Shown here: positions 52,816 through 64,000 of the stretch, in pieces | Position numbering within the stretch: position 1 is the stretch's first letter | Layout of the letters: every line of letters begins with the position of its first letter | Assembly (NCBI GenBank): GCA_015143295.1 | Contig: CM026551.1 | Location: 12,531,330 to 12,595,329 of the forward strand | DNA from: Tetracentron sinense | Taxonomy: Eukaryota > Streptophyta > Magnoliopsida > Trochodendrales > Trochodendraceae | Length of the DNA stretch: 64,000 bases | Reading direction: 5' to 3' | Notes under the pieces: generated by a model | Databases searched by the model: none | Seen by the model: only the letters and a program-made list of their open reading frames with translations | Told to the model about the DNA's origin: nothing | Translations under genes and position numbers: made by a program

Positions 52816-55516
52816 TACTGCCTCCTCTCTCTGTCTCTTTGCCTCTCTTTCTCTCTTTTTTATTTCGTCGCTTCCTTTCTCACACCATCCTTCTCTCCTT
52901 CAGGCTCTCTCCCTACTGCTCTGTTCCCCTCTCTTTTCTCTCATGTCTTTTAGAGATTTTTTTGATAAATCAAAACAGTACCCCTTTCCAAATTCAAATA
53001 GAAATTGGAAGGATTTTTACATGGACTAAAGAGCAAGATTGAGGTCCTATGGTTTGAAATTTCTGCTATTAGAGCAAGCATTTGTATAAATGAACTTGGA
53101 ATTCTTCAAATCGAGGTTATTAATTTGTACCTTCTTATGTTTTGCTTTAAAGTAAAATGAGCATTAAATTGAACAGACTCTGAGGCTTAATTTTTCACTG
53201 GTCTCTGGCAAGCTAGATCTAATTTCACAGGAGGTCGAGCACCTCTGAACAAGACTTATGCTTATAATTTCAAATCCTCAGCAATTTTTCACACTAACTG
53301 TAAAAAAAAAATACATGTTTATGTCTCCGTTTTGGTACTTCAATTTCATCTAATGGAGCAGGCTATTCATGATTAATTTGAAACCCCACCTTGTAATGAT
53401 TAAGGTCATCTGATTTGGCTGATTTTGGGGCTGGAGATCTCCTATGTGGTGCCACCTCAATGTATAATTTTTCAGACCAATTGAGAAAAAATCCACTTGA
53501 TTATTATGTTTGAATGTGTTTTTTTTAATGTCAGGTATCCACATGCTTCATGTTCTGTATGTATAGTTTTAGGCTGTACATTAATTTTTTTATTGGCATC
53601 ATATTCCTTGTGACAATTTACTTATGGATTTCCCACCTATCGATGAGAATGGCATTAGTCATTGCATCGAATATTAAAGGACGTCATTTTGGGGTCAAGG
53701 AATAAATAGTGGCAACAACATTCCTATGAGAAATCGACATCACATTCGAGAGCTACCCTTGATTGTTTCTACCGTTCAAGTTGTCGGTCATGCTCATATC
53801 GTCTAGGGGAATGCTAAGCCTAGTCTCACTTTCCTACTCTAAAAGACTATTCACTTCATCAAGCATTTTAGAAGCTTAGGGGCCGTTGGACATCAATTCT
53901 ATTGATTCTCTCATTCTAAAAAATAATTAATTGTTATGAGTTTTGATTCATGAAGAAAAGAAATAACAGAATTACATTTGGATGAAGAAAAAAAGAAAGA
54001 AAGAAATAAAATTATTGTAGCCATTAAATATGGTTATATTCATCAATGATCAACCCATTTATAAGTGTCATAAAATAAAAAAACTCGTCCATTTTCATGC
54101 TTATCTCGTTCGTTTTCTCAAAATTAATTCTAAGAAGCGGCTTTTTTTTGTTGTTCTGTTAGAATAGTTGCCAAACACGTTTACAATGTTTCTAATATCG
54201 GGATATTGCTGATTTACCGATCAAAAAAAAATTATCGGGATAAGGAAAATTGTTCTTGAGGAATGATGCCAGGTGCCCCTTAGATTACGCAGGATGCTCT
54301 TTGATATTCTGTTATTTTGGTTGGCTTTAGGTAATTTTATCAATTACTGAATTTTTTGGAAATTAGTATTTTATTTTATCTATTAAATATGTTCCACAGT
54401 TATAGTAATTGACATTTTAAAAACTTGAATCGTTACATGCTTCATTGTTCCATAGCCATTCAACGTATGATTCCTAAATCTTATTTTCGTCCACATGTGA
54501 TGTAAACCTGAACATGTTATTATATTTTTCTTCTTCATTCCACACATTAGCTGTGTTCCTTCACCACTCATTGTTTTACTAATGCTAATATGTGTCAATG
54601 CTTTAATTTTGTTATGTAGCTTATAATCACACCACGTGTCCCGGCTTTGATCTCTAAGTCGACAGCGAAATACTACCCTTTACGTTACTTAGTTTTCTTA
54701 AACCATCTCATTCTTTTCTTTTGCAATGAGAACAAGCATGGATTATAATGTTCCCTTCTTTCTAGAGTTTTTCTTCCATGAATATATTCTCTACTTCTCA
54801 TATTTTCTCTACACCTTCTTCCACAATTTCTGGTCTTTCATATTTCTTCAATAGTTTCTCCCAAATTAAAACATCATAAATTATAATATAATTTACTAAA
54901 TATTGCATATAACTTCACATAACATTGCACGTGCTTCCTCAACTATTTAGTCAACATGTTTGGACTTATGCCATGACCTGCTTGAAGTTGGTTTGTTACC
55001 TTATAACTGAATTCTTACAACTTTCAACATTGCATCCATGTTTTTTGTTATAGGATATTCCCCTACTTCTTAGTTCTTATAATGAAACCAACATTGCATT
55101 TATGTTCTTGTCTTTAATTGGTTTTTCTATATTTCTTGCATGTTACCATAACTCATGAAGCGGTGTCAAAAACTAATTTTCTGTATGTTTGCTTCATGAA
55201 GATACTTCAGGTTCTCTCTTCTCTCACTCAACCCTATTATGAAAGTGTTGTTAATTGACTGTATCGTTTTTCCTTGAAAGATTGATTCAACTTTACTTCA
55301 CTTTTCTTGTTTGATTTTTATGAAATCATGCCAATTTGTATGCTTGAAACTTGTGTTTTTTTAGTACAGTTGCTATTCGTTGGCTCGACTCCCAATTAGA
55401 AAAATGCCCTTTTTGACCAACACATGTTTTATGCTTCTTTAGACAATCAGTGAAGTATTTCCAAAATTATTTGTGTATCGCATACTAAAATATCCAATGT
55501 ATTGGTTGCCTTACAG
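52816..55516 (+). other. Intron-like DNA with two blocks missing from unit 1
   Basis: 53418-53908 and 54213-55278 have no counterpart in unit 1. The second block holds a diverged extra copy of the spacer that also occurs at 58215-58520, including its 69-base exon-like piece (55141-55210). A 28-bp LINE-tail-like insertion is at 54206-54233. No gene is supported. Confidence 0.5.
54206..54233 (+). mobile_element. 28-bp retroposon stub with 9-bp target duplication
   Basis: The nine bases atcgggata flank the insert at 54197-54205 and 54234-54242. The insert ends in gatttaccgatc plus nine A, like the LINE tail at 21824-21845 (ttaccgataat plus A run). It appears to be an extremely 5'-truncated LINE insertion. 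Confidence 0.6.
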
Positions 55517-56539
55517 TACTGCAATATTAGAGGGACAGATCCTTTCTAGAAGTTCTGGGACACAATGATAGGTAGTGTGGAGCCTGTCCGGACTGAACAT
55601 CCCACCTCTGTTCTCGCGATATGGGTTAGGGGTACTTTGGTACTGTCACATTTTGTTATGTAGCCTTAATATTATTAAGCATAGGGATGTGCGGCTATTG
55701 TTGTTTAGTTCGCAACTCTATAATTTTTTCTTGCTCCAGATCATAGTGAAATCTCAGTGACTCCGTGGACGTACCTCAACTTCAGGAACCCCGTAAATCT
55801 GGTTTTCTTGTGTGTGTTCCTGTTATCTATTTGTCTATTTTTCGTATCTCACACATCCTGTTCAGGGTTCATTCCCTAACATACAATTATGAAAAGCTTC
55901 CTAATGAGAAATTTATCCTACTTTGTTATTCCTGTACGGAATAATATTTGGTAGAAATGGAATGTGGTGTCATATTGTAGGTGTAAAGTACATATATTAA
56001 TTGAGCATCTTCATTTAGCCCCCATGGTTTCTTGTGTGGTTTCTGGTTTACTCTTGGCATAATTTCTTTCTTTCAGGTCTCCCGGATTGTAATATTTAAA
56101 AATTTTGGCAGGTTTTCTAATGTCATTTTTCTCAATTGATGTTCTTACGTTCGTACTTCTACATGTGATAAATTTAGTGTATAATCTTGTTGTCAATTTT
56201 ACTACCTATCTATGGACTCTATCCAATGGATGTGCTCCACATGGGTAATTGATGTTTATGTGATAAATTAACATACGAAATTTTATGGGATTTTTATTAT
56301 TATGTATGGAGTGGTTTATTCGACTATCTATTTTTGGACAACAGGCAGGATCTTTGTTTTTGTGCTAAAACTGGAAAATGAGATTTTGATTTAATTGGAA
56401 TTTGATTTTCTAAGTATTTTTATTGAATCCAAATGGGTGGTACTTCCTTATTTAATTTAAAATATAAAGTAAATGAACATTTACTTTGATATTTTTAATG
56501 AAAATACGTATGTTGTTCCTGGTGCTGTAGAGAAAAGTA
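55517..56539 (+). other. Exon-like piece and spacer, unit 2
   Basis: This is the copy of 27945-28879. The exon-like piece 55517-55624 encodes FWDTMIGSVEPVRTEHPTS with the same TAG upstream. The rest is AT-rich. Confidence 0.4.
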
Positions 56540-58075
56540 TGTTGTTGTTGTGTGCTATAGAAGAAAAACAAGGCATTAGCCTATCCGGTCTATTGGGCTG
56601 TTGAAAAAATCGTGAAAACACACAAAACAGTAGGCAAAATACACAAACCGATTAACTGGAATTTCAAGTTGGTCGACCGATTTTTGCACATAAGCTACTA
56701 AATTGGGTTTTTGCGAGAATTGGAAGGGATTTAGGACACTCTAAACCCTATAAATAGATCATTATTCATTGGATTTGGATTTCTAATCAATTTAAGATCC
56801 TTAGAAATTCAGAGAGAGGAAAAACTTAGGGTTTTTGGAAGAGCTTTTGCTTGAAGAAGAAGAAAGGCTTTGGAGATTAAGATCAAGGATCCTTCGCAAG
56901 CTTTTGATTGTAGGGAAGCGATCGAGAAAGGTAAATCTACTGTCCTATGATTCCAATACCATGAATATCATTGTCGTATGATTAAGAAGGATTAAAGTTT
57001 CAAGCAAGAAGCATGAGTTTTTAAGTATGATAAGTATTGGATCTAATCTATGATTTTGTATTAATTGGGTGTAAATAAATAGGTATGATAATTGATGATT
57101 TATGGGATGATTACATACTTTATAAATTATGATATGATAAGTAAAGCATGATTATGTTGATTTCACTGGATGAAAAATAAGTTTATAAGTATTACGATTT
57201 CACAAGATGGATGATAAGTATGTAAGAACGTTAGGTGGATTGAATTTCAAACGGGCTATGTTCTTCCTGATTTTTTGGCCTACATTCTTTACCATGGTGG
57301 CATGGGATGCTATGGTAGGGTTTCGATGGTGTAAGATAGGAATCTAAGGAATAACTTAGATGAAAATTGATCATGGCACTTTACTCAAAAGTTCAAAAGT
57401 ATGACAAGCTCACAAGACTCAAGGGTATTGTACCAGGCTGATAAGTAATCATAAGTTCTCACAAGTATGTATAAGTATGATTGCATGATTGAGTTTCACA
57501 AGCTATGGATACCAACACAAGTTCGTTTCAAGGGTACATCATATCTGACTGATAAGTTGTTTTTCACTCAAGAGTCATCGTACCTGGCTGTTAAGTTGTT
57601 TCAAGGATGCTAGTGCCCAGCTGAATAAGTGAAGTGTTTTCAAGGGTAGTCAAGAAAAATTTTAAGTGTGTTGACGGGTGCAATTTGTTGGAATCCAATA
57701 TATATGTAATCTCATAACCGATATAAGACCTCACAAACATGATATGTTAAGTACTTAAGTAAGATAAGATGCTCATAAGTAAGTAAGAAGCATATGCTCA
57801 TAGGTTTCCGCACTCTGATTATGTATGTTGCATGTATGTTATGATAAGTATGCATGTTATGTCAAGATATGCCATGTTAAGAGAAGTATGATAAGTATTT
57901 ATGTGGTATGTTATGTCGAGGATACTGAAGATGATTTTGCAGAGGAGGACAATAATTTGAATAATTATCCATATTATTGGGTTTGGTTTAGACTTTTAAT
58001 TTTAAAAGGGTTGTAATAAGATTTTGAGATAGAGGTTATGGTGGATGGTTTAAATTGATTCTAGATTTAATGAGA
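56540..58075 (+). repeat. Degenerate LTR-like repeat, unit 2
   Basis: This matches 28880-30421, with the TATA-like ctataaatag near 56748 and the same short repeats (ataagtatgataag). Confidence 0.5.
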
Positions 58076-58217
58076 TCAATGCACATGTCTTGTAGAAACC
58101 CAAAATCCCATCTTGGTGATATATCGTGATGAGATGCCTGATCCATGCAGTGTTTCGAGCCAAAGTTCAATTTTAACCGAGATGGGATTTTGGGTTTCTA
58201 CAAGACATATGCATTGA
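58076..58217. repeat. Inverted repeat, unit 2 copy
   Basis: Arms 58076-58113 and 58180-58217 have the same single mismatch as in unit 1 and the same loop length. Confidence 0.92.
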
Positions 58218-58609
58218 CCCGCTTGAAGTTGGTTTTGTGTTGACCTTATAACTAAATTCGTACAACTTTCAACATTGCATCAATGTTTTTTTGTTGTGGG
58301 ATAATCTCTTACTTCTTACGATGAAACCATCACACACCTTGATTTTTCTCTGGTAGCATTGTAAGGGGTTTTTCAGACTTTAATTTTGTACTTCAAATGG
58401 TTTTGTTCTTATTTTATGTTATTGTCATTTTTTGCTCTATATTTCCTGTAGGTTACCATAACTCATGAAGTGGTGTCAAAAACTAATCTTCTGTTTGTTG
58501 GCTTCGTGAAGATACTTCAGGTTCGCTTTTTTCTCACTCGTAAAGTGGTTTTGTGATCCGCTTGTACTCATCATATTCTGGAGTACCATGTCAGGCCCTT
58601 GCTTCGGTC
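58218..58609 (+). other. Spacer with exon-like piece, unit 2
   Basis: This is the copy of 30564-30949. 58452-58520 reads HEVVSKTNLLFVGFVKILQ between gtag and gttcgc. The function is unknown. Confidence 0.35.
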
Positions 58610-59857
58610 TTCATTAATTATATTTTGATGTGTCAAATCTGATTTCATGCATCGATATTCTCAAATTGCATCATCCTATATCTTGAGGCTTCGAATCCAA
58701 CTTCATGCATAAAAGCTCTCCTCCGAAGTGCTACGTGTATAACATCATTTTCATATATCCTGAGGTCTGCATCAGGCTTCATACAATAGCATTCTCAAAG
58801 ATTCTGAAGTTTTGCATCAGGCTTCTTCCAGCAAAATTCTCATATAACTCGAGACATAGAATCCGACTTCATGCATCGATGTTCTCATATGGGTTTCGAG
58901 GAGTTAAGTGAGTCTCATAGGCATCATTCTTCAATGATCCCACCTTATAGGGTGTCATATTGGGATTCACATTTCTCATTTTTTGAGGTGTTGCGTCAGC
59001 CTTCATGCAGCAACATTCTCATATATGTCAAGGCGTTAAATCGGACTTCATGCCTCACGTTCTCATGCAATTTGCTAATATACATACATGATACATGTAT
59101 CCATCTATGAGAATTGTTAAATTGTTCAATATATTCATGTTTGTTTTCTCAGAAATCCCGAAGGTCTTGTGGTAATATAAGTATTTTATCAAGTCGACTC
59201 GACAATCAACTTTTACACATTATATTTTGAAGTACCGTGTGAGGCCCCTGCATCGGTCTTCATTAATTCATATTTAGAGGTGTGAAATTAGACTTCAGGC
59301 ATTGATATTCTCAAATTATATTATCATATAATTATATCATAATATATTTCGAGGTTTCGAATTAGACTTCATTCATTGATGCTGTCATCCAAAGTGCTAT
59401 GTCTGTAACAACATTCTCATATATCCCGAGGTGCTGCATCAGCCTTCATTCAACAATATTCTCATAGATTCTGATGTGTTACTTACATCAAGCTTCATGC
59501 AACACTCTCATACATCTAAAACTTCAAATCAGACTGCATGCATTGATGTTCTTATATTGGTTTCAAAGAGTTGAATGATTATCACAAGCATCGTTCCTCA
59601 ATGATCCCACCATATAGGGTATCGTATTCGGCTTCATGCATCGACATTCCTAATAGTTTGAAGTGTTGCATCAGGTTTTATAAAGCAACGTTCTCATATA
59701 TCAAAGCATTTAATCAGACTTCATGCATCAACGTTCTCATCCGAGGTTTTGCATCAGACTTTATACTGTAATATTCTCATGTATCTCGAGACATCATATC
59801 AAACTTCATGCATTGATGTTCTCATATGGGTTTTAGGGAGTTCTCATATGGGTTTTA
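58610..59857. repeat. Degenerate short tandem repeats, unit 2
   Basis: This is the copy of 30950-32224, with the same phrases and spacing. Confidence 0.8.
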
Positions 59858-60991
59858 TTGTCCCTAATATCCTTCATCACGAATTTGGAGTTAGGCTCGA
59901 AGGAGTGTATGTCTGAGGTTTGTTATAGTCTCTCTTATCCTTGGTCACGAATCCGAGGTCGAGCTCCAGAGGAGTGCAGGAATGGGGTTTGTTATAGTCC
60001 CCCATATTCTTCGTCACGAATCCGAGCTCAAGGCCTAGAGGAGTTCAGGAATTGGGTTTGATATGTGATCCCTCATATTCTTCGTTATGAATCTGAGGTC
60101 GAGCTCTGGAGGAGTGCAGGACTGAGGTTTGTCCTGGTCCCTAATCTCCTTCGTTAGGAATCCGAGGTCGAGGCCCGAAGGAGTGTAGGACTGAGGTTTG
60201 TTATAGTCCCCCATATCCTTCGTCATGAATCCGAGGTCGTGGCCCGAATGACTATAGGACTGAGATTTCTTGTAGTCCATAATATCCTTCGTTTTGAATC
60301 TGAGGTCGAGGCCCGGAAGTATGCAGGACTGAGGTTCGTTTTGGTCCCTCATGTCCTTCATCACGAATCTGTGGTCGAGACATGGAGGAGTGCAGGACTG
60401 AAGTTTGTTATGGTTCATCATATCCTTCATCACGAATCCGATGTGCATTACCGCTCTCCGGAGGAGTGCAAGACTGAAGTTTGTTATGGTCCCTCATATC
60501 AGTCGTCAAGAATCCGAGGTCGAGGCCAGTAGTAGTGCAAGATTGAGGTTTGTTTTGATCCCTCATATCCTACGTGACAAATCAAAGGTGTATTACCGCC
60601 CTCCGGAGGAGTACAAGACTAAGTTTTGTTATGGTACCTTATATATTTCATCACGAATTCGAAGCCCGGAGGAATGCAAGACTGAGGTTTGTTATGATCC
60701 CGCATATCATTTGTCACAAATCTAAGGTGCATTACTGCCTTTGGAGGAGTACAGGACTAAGGTTTTCATGATCCCTTGTATCCTTTGTCACGAATCTGAG
60801 CACGAGGCCTAGAGGAGTGCAGGACATATTCTTTATCATGAATTTGAGGTCGAGGTCTAGAGGAGCGCATGACTGAGGTTGTTATGGTCCTTAAGATCCT
60901 TCGTCACGAATCCGAGGTCAAGGCCTGAAGGAGTGTAGGACTAAGGTTTATTATAGTCCCTCATATCTTTTGTCACGAATCCGAGGATGTG
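59858..60991. repeat. 69-bp tandem repeat, unit 2 array
   Basis: Starts of the actgag phrase at 60121, 60190, 60259, 60328 and 60397 are exactly 69 apart. Next spacings are 76, 69, 76, 63 and 75. The minus strand stays open from 60448 to 60035, repeating LDLRF...KDMRD...PQSC every 23 residues. The plus strand is open at 60239-60532, repeating GLRFV...H..ESEVE every 23 residues. No MITE is present. Confidence 0.93.
60174..60181. other. Empty target site of the young hAT MITE
   Basis: A single cccgaagg stands where unit 1 has the MITE between two copies of the same eight bases (32522-33132). The flanking sequence matches on both sides. Confidence 0.95.
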
Positions 60992-62259
60992 TGTCACGAC
61001 CCAAATTCCTCCTTAGAAGTTTAGGAGACTTTGGCTCGTGACTTGACTTGTCATATCAACCATCCCTGCACAATAACAAGGCATACTACCACGGAACCTA
61101 ACAAATTTTTTTTTTTTATATAACATGATTGTATTCCAAGAGTTTGTACAGAATAACAAAGTAAAGAACGAACAACCTCGCTCAACAAAAACTTTATACA
61201 TGACACTAGCTCACATCGCTCAATGGTATGCCTCCTAAGACCACTTGTCAAGATCCTTTCCCTCCTCGGGATGACCGCCTACTGGCTCCTCAACATACTC
61301 CTCTTTGACCAATGGTTCAGGCGAGTAAATGTAAAAGGGAGTACCTGCCGACATCAAAATGTACGGCTAAGTATTGAAACACTTAGCGTGTACAAGCCAC
61401 TAGCTAACAATGTTACAATATACATCATTGCATACTTGCAATTTAAACAGTACAACTCACATGCATGTATAAATCCAAGTGCAAAAACAATCTTAAAATC
61501 ACATATGCATGCTTGCTAATCATACTTTAAATCTTACTTTTCGTATTTTCAAAACATGTTTTTCATCCTTAAAACATAGTTCTTGTCTTGTTCTTGTCGT
61601 GTGAGAATCATGTTTGTCTTGTTTGAATCATGCTTGTCTTGTTTTGTCTTGCGTGAATCATGTTTGTCTTGTAACACATGCTTGAAGTCAGATGTTGTGC
61701 CCTTGAAACGACTTGAAGCCGGGTATGTAAATACCCCTCATTGAATTTACTTGAAACAACTTGAAGTTAGGTATGTAGATACCCTTCATTGACATGCTTG
61801 AAATTGGCACACTAACATCCTTGACCAACCTTAAGTTTGGCATTATCATTCTTGTTTGTCTTTTTTTGAAGCTACATATGACATATCCTTGGATAAGCCC
61901 TATCCTTGACCAACTCTTACATTTGGCTTTATCATAGTGTTCGTGAATCATAATTTGTCTCAATTATTTTTGTTGTGAACTTGGAAAATCATAGTTTGAC
62001 TCATTTGAAAATCTTGGAACTTACAACTTAAAAGAAAACTCCGGTCATGCAATGCCTACATGTGCTTTGTGCTTGTGAACATCATGATATACTTAAAAAA
62101 AGTTCTTGAACACTCCAACATGTTCATATAAACTCAATTTACATCGTAGTACTTGCATACATAGGCTACACAATCCATTTACATCAAGGCATGCTCATAT
62201 CTTGCTTTTTAAAATGAGAATATAACAAACATGCCCACCATAATCACTCTTGCATTAAT
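60992..62259 (-). mobile_element. Ty3/gypsy-like LTR fragment A
   Basis: The plus-strand start TGTCACGACCC is the complement of an LTR 3' end. The first 450 bases resemble fragment B (62260 on), with shared phrases such as aatgtacggct and gtacaagc. Further in are degenerate repeats around 61560-61800 (catgtttgtcttg; gtatgtaaatacccctca). No coding region, primer site or target duplication was found. The class is inferred from end sequence and layout. Confidence 0.6.
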
Positions 62260-63075
62260 TGTCGCGCCCCAAAATCCCACATAGGAGTTAGGCGCGAATT
62301 TGTGCATGACTAACTTATCTTACAAACCATCCTGGACAAGAATACCAAGGCATGACATAGCGGAAGCGTAACTAAAATTTTATTTAACACATAAGACATT
62401 ATTCCAAGTTTGTACAAAACATCAGAATCCCACAAGTGAAGTGGACATACCGACTTTAACAAAATACCAAAAAGATATCTCACTGTCTCTCCACTCAGCA
62501 ATAGTCTAGATAGGGCCACCTATCTAGATCTCTGTCCTCCTAAGGCTGTAATGGGATAGCCGCCTCTTCTTCCGCATACTCCTTCTCAACCCATAGCTCG
62601 GGGTTGCAGATGTCAAACGGACCTGCCAACATGAAATGTACGGCTGAGCATGGAATACTCAACGAGTACAAGCTAGTAGCTAACAATGTCACAATTAATA
62701 ATATCATGTGAGTACTTAAGATAACAATTCATAATTCATGCATTGAACCGGACATAGAAATCATACTTTAAAACTTTAACTTAAAATGTGCATAACTATC
62801 AAAACCTTGTCTTAAGAACTTTCGTAAAAAACAAAGTATCTTATGATGTCTTATGAGTCTTCTGAGTCTTATGAGCCTTGTGAGTTCTTATAAGTCTTGT
62901 GAGTCTTATGAGCTTTATGAGCCTTATAAGCGTATAATTTGTAGAGACTTATGAGATGATCTTCGACTTGATCCTTATGAGCTTATGAATCGATCTTAGA
63001 CTTATGAGTTTCTTATGAGAGCCTTGCGAGGCTTATGATCCTTAGAGATTTGTGAACCAATCTTGGACTTGATCC
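62260..63075 (-). mobile_element. Ty3/gypsy-like LTR fragment B
   Basis: It begins TGTCGCGCCCC at 62260, then follows fragment A with considerable divergence up to about 62700. It ends in a degenerate cttatgagt repeat (62840-63060) against the LINE tail. In unit 1 only 34209-34465 remains. Confidence 0.6.
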
Positions 63076-64000
63076 TTTTTTTTTTTGGATCAATAATGCA
63101 ATTTTATTAAGAAAAAAGAGAAAATACGATAGGCAAGCACGCCTACAGGTTTACAAGCATGTAAACTCGGCCCCTGAGCAGCCACCAAGGGGGCCTCCCT
63201 ATCTAGAGAAACGAAAACTAATACAAAATACCCTGGATACGCTCGCAGATTTTGGGCACTGTTGACGATACATCTTCAAAAACCCTGTTGTTTTTCTCTT
63301 TCCATAGAGTCCACGAGATAGCTCCAGGGAGAGCTCCCCAGATCTCCTCCCAAACCTCCTCTCCTCGTTCCTGTTTCCAACAGTCTAGGAGCTTTCGAAA
63401 AGAGGAGGGGAAGACCCACGCCACTCCCAATCTGGATAGGAAAGAGCTCCACACTTCTACCACTATTGGGCAATGCAGAAGGAGATGATCCATTGATTCC
63501 TCTTCTCCATAACACATAAAACATTTATTCGCCAAGCTTCATCCTCTATGTTGCAGATGGTTCCCTGTGAGAATTTTATCCAAAGACGCTAACCACTTGA
63601 AAAAAGAGACTTTTGGGGTAATGCCTTTTTTCCACACCACCCTATGAGGATACCAACTTTCCTGAGGAGTGAGCAGAGACTGAAACAACTAGTTAACCGT
63701 GAACCTCTTGTTGTTGCTTCTAGATCAAGTCCTGCAGTCCCTTACCTTTGGGCACAAGGCTGAGAAGGTGAGGCGCTCCATAAGCCGAGAATAATCACTG
63801 ATCTCTCAGTCGTTGAGGTCCCGCCGCATCCTTGGGCACCAAACCACTCCTTCTGGTCTTCTCTTGTAGAGATCCCTCACCAGAGCGTCCCTGTCCGAAG
63901 AAAGAACAAAAAGATTTCCGAAGTCGTCCTTTAGCCTCGAGGAACCAAGCCAAATGTCCTTTCAAAACCTGATTTCTATCCCTCTCCCTACTTGGACTTG
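63076..64000 (-). pseudogene. LINE ORF2 end, minus strand, cut by window edge
   Basis: The tail is the T run at 63077-63086. Minus-strand reading gives from the window edge WLGSSRLKDDFGNLFVLSSD (about 63950-63890), a region with EGVVWCPRMRRDLND, then TPKVSFFKWLASLDKIL (about 63630), and the zf-RVT cluster CFMCYGEEES...HLLLHC followed by the ISWTLWKEKNNRVFED end (63535-63218). A stop interrupts between the LQHRG and ANKCF parts. The RT domain must lie beyond the window. This is the fuller version of the LINE at 34466-35137. It continues past the end of homology with unit 1 (63729). Confidence 0.9.

Larger units (their letters stand above)
35138..63729. repeat. Tandem segmental duplication, unit 2
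   Basis: This is the second, longer unit, in the same direction as unit 1. Unique gains or retained parts compared with unit 1: 38393-38540, 48300-48470, 49170-50950, 53418-53908, 54213-55278 and 61249-62811. Missing parts: the young MITE, the 53-bp LINE duplication, about 260 bp at 40152, a short piece near 41813, and 1.1 kb at 46728. Similarity with unit 1 ends near 63729. Confidence 0.95.

Noticed and set aside
63252-63488. Plus-strand frames opposite the minus-strand LINE (also 34680-34886)
   Set aside because: They are antisense frames of the LINE ORF2 end, which is recognised on the minus strand.
35138-63729. Assembly artefact (false duplication of unit 1)
   Set aside because: The units differ by many substitutions, a MITE with target duplication, and several kilobase-scale deletions, which two haplotypes or a simple assembly error placed in tandem would not easily give. 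Divergent haplotypes wrongly joined remain a small possibility that long reads would settle.
1-64000. tRNA, rRNA or known small-RNA genes
   Set aside because: No cloverleaf with A and B boxes and no rRNA core sequence was noticed. The only tRNA-related sequences are retroelement primer sites, at 12427, 25013, 37711 and 51032.

Overview
The window is nuclear DNA of a flowering plant. The evidence is plant LTR retrotransposons (Ty1/copia primed by initiator-tRNA-Met, and Ty3/gypsy-like LTRs), plant-type L1 LINEs, hAT-type MITEs, broken exons of a plant ROP (RAC) GTPase and of a plant receptor-like kinase, and GT-AG intron borders. The species cannot be told from the sequence. I found no intact protein-coding host gene, no tRNA or rRNA gene and no CRISPR array. 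Almost everything is mobile DNA, its relics, or host gene fragments.

The largest feature is a direct tandem duplication. Unit 1 runs from about 9872 to 35137 (25,266 bp) and unit 2 from 35138 to about 63729. They align in order and are interrupted by indels of 0.2-1.8 kb that went different ways in each unit. Both duplication borders lie inside LINE-derived sequence, and the two LINEs point in opposite directions. Part of the unit (15650-17000 and 40840-42150) is present a third time, more diverged, at 2521-3905.

Layout. 1-2520: decayed copia pol, minus strand, cut by the window edge. 2521-3905: third copy of the repeated block. 3906-5210: AT-rich DNA with a 71-bp tandem repeat. 5216-12599: one complete but dead copia element (minus strand) with 5-bp target duplications, split by a 5'-truncated LINE (8273-10500, plus strand). 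Unit 1 then holds an LTR-like region with nested MITEs (12605-14330), unannotated sequence with a few exon-like pieces, a Ty3/gypsy-like solo LTR (17346-19612), 230-bp repeats, a telobox cluster, copia and LINE scraps (20850-22080), a ROP GTPase exon (24617-24715), a short LTR-element relic, an RLK kinase exon (25307 on), unidentified exon-like pieces, another LTR-like stretch with a 38-bp hairpin (30422-30563), a degenerate repeat field, a 69-bp (23-codon) tandem repeat carrying a young hAT MITE, a gypsy-like LTR fragment and a minus-strand LINE. Unit 2 repeats this order. It lacks the copia pol half and the young MITE (its empty site is intact), and it keeps pieces unit 1 lost, including the RLK transmembrane exon.

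Nothing here forms a working pathway. The value of the window is as a record: one locus duplicated, then modified differently by insertion, microhomology-associated deletion and stop codons whose type suggests loss of methylated cytosines. The two units act as each other's controls, so many events can be ordered in time. Reading was by eye; no alignment or database search was run.
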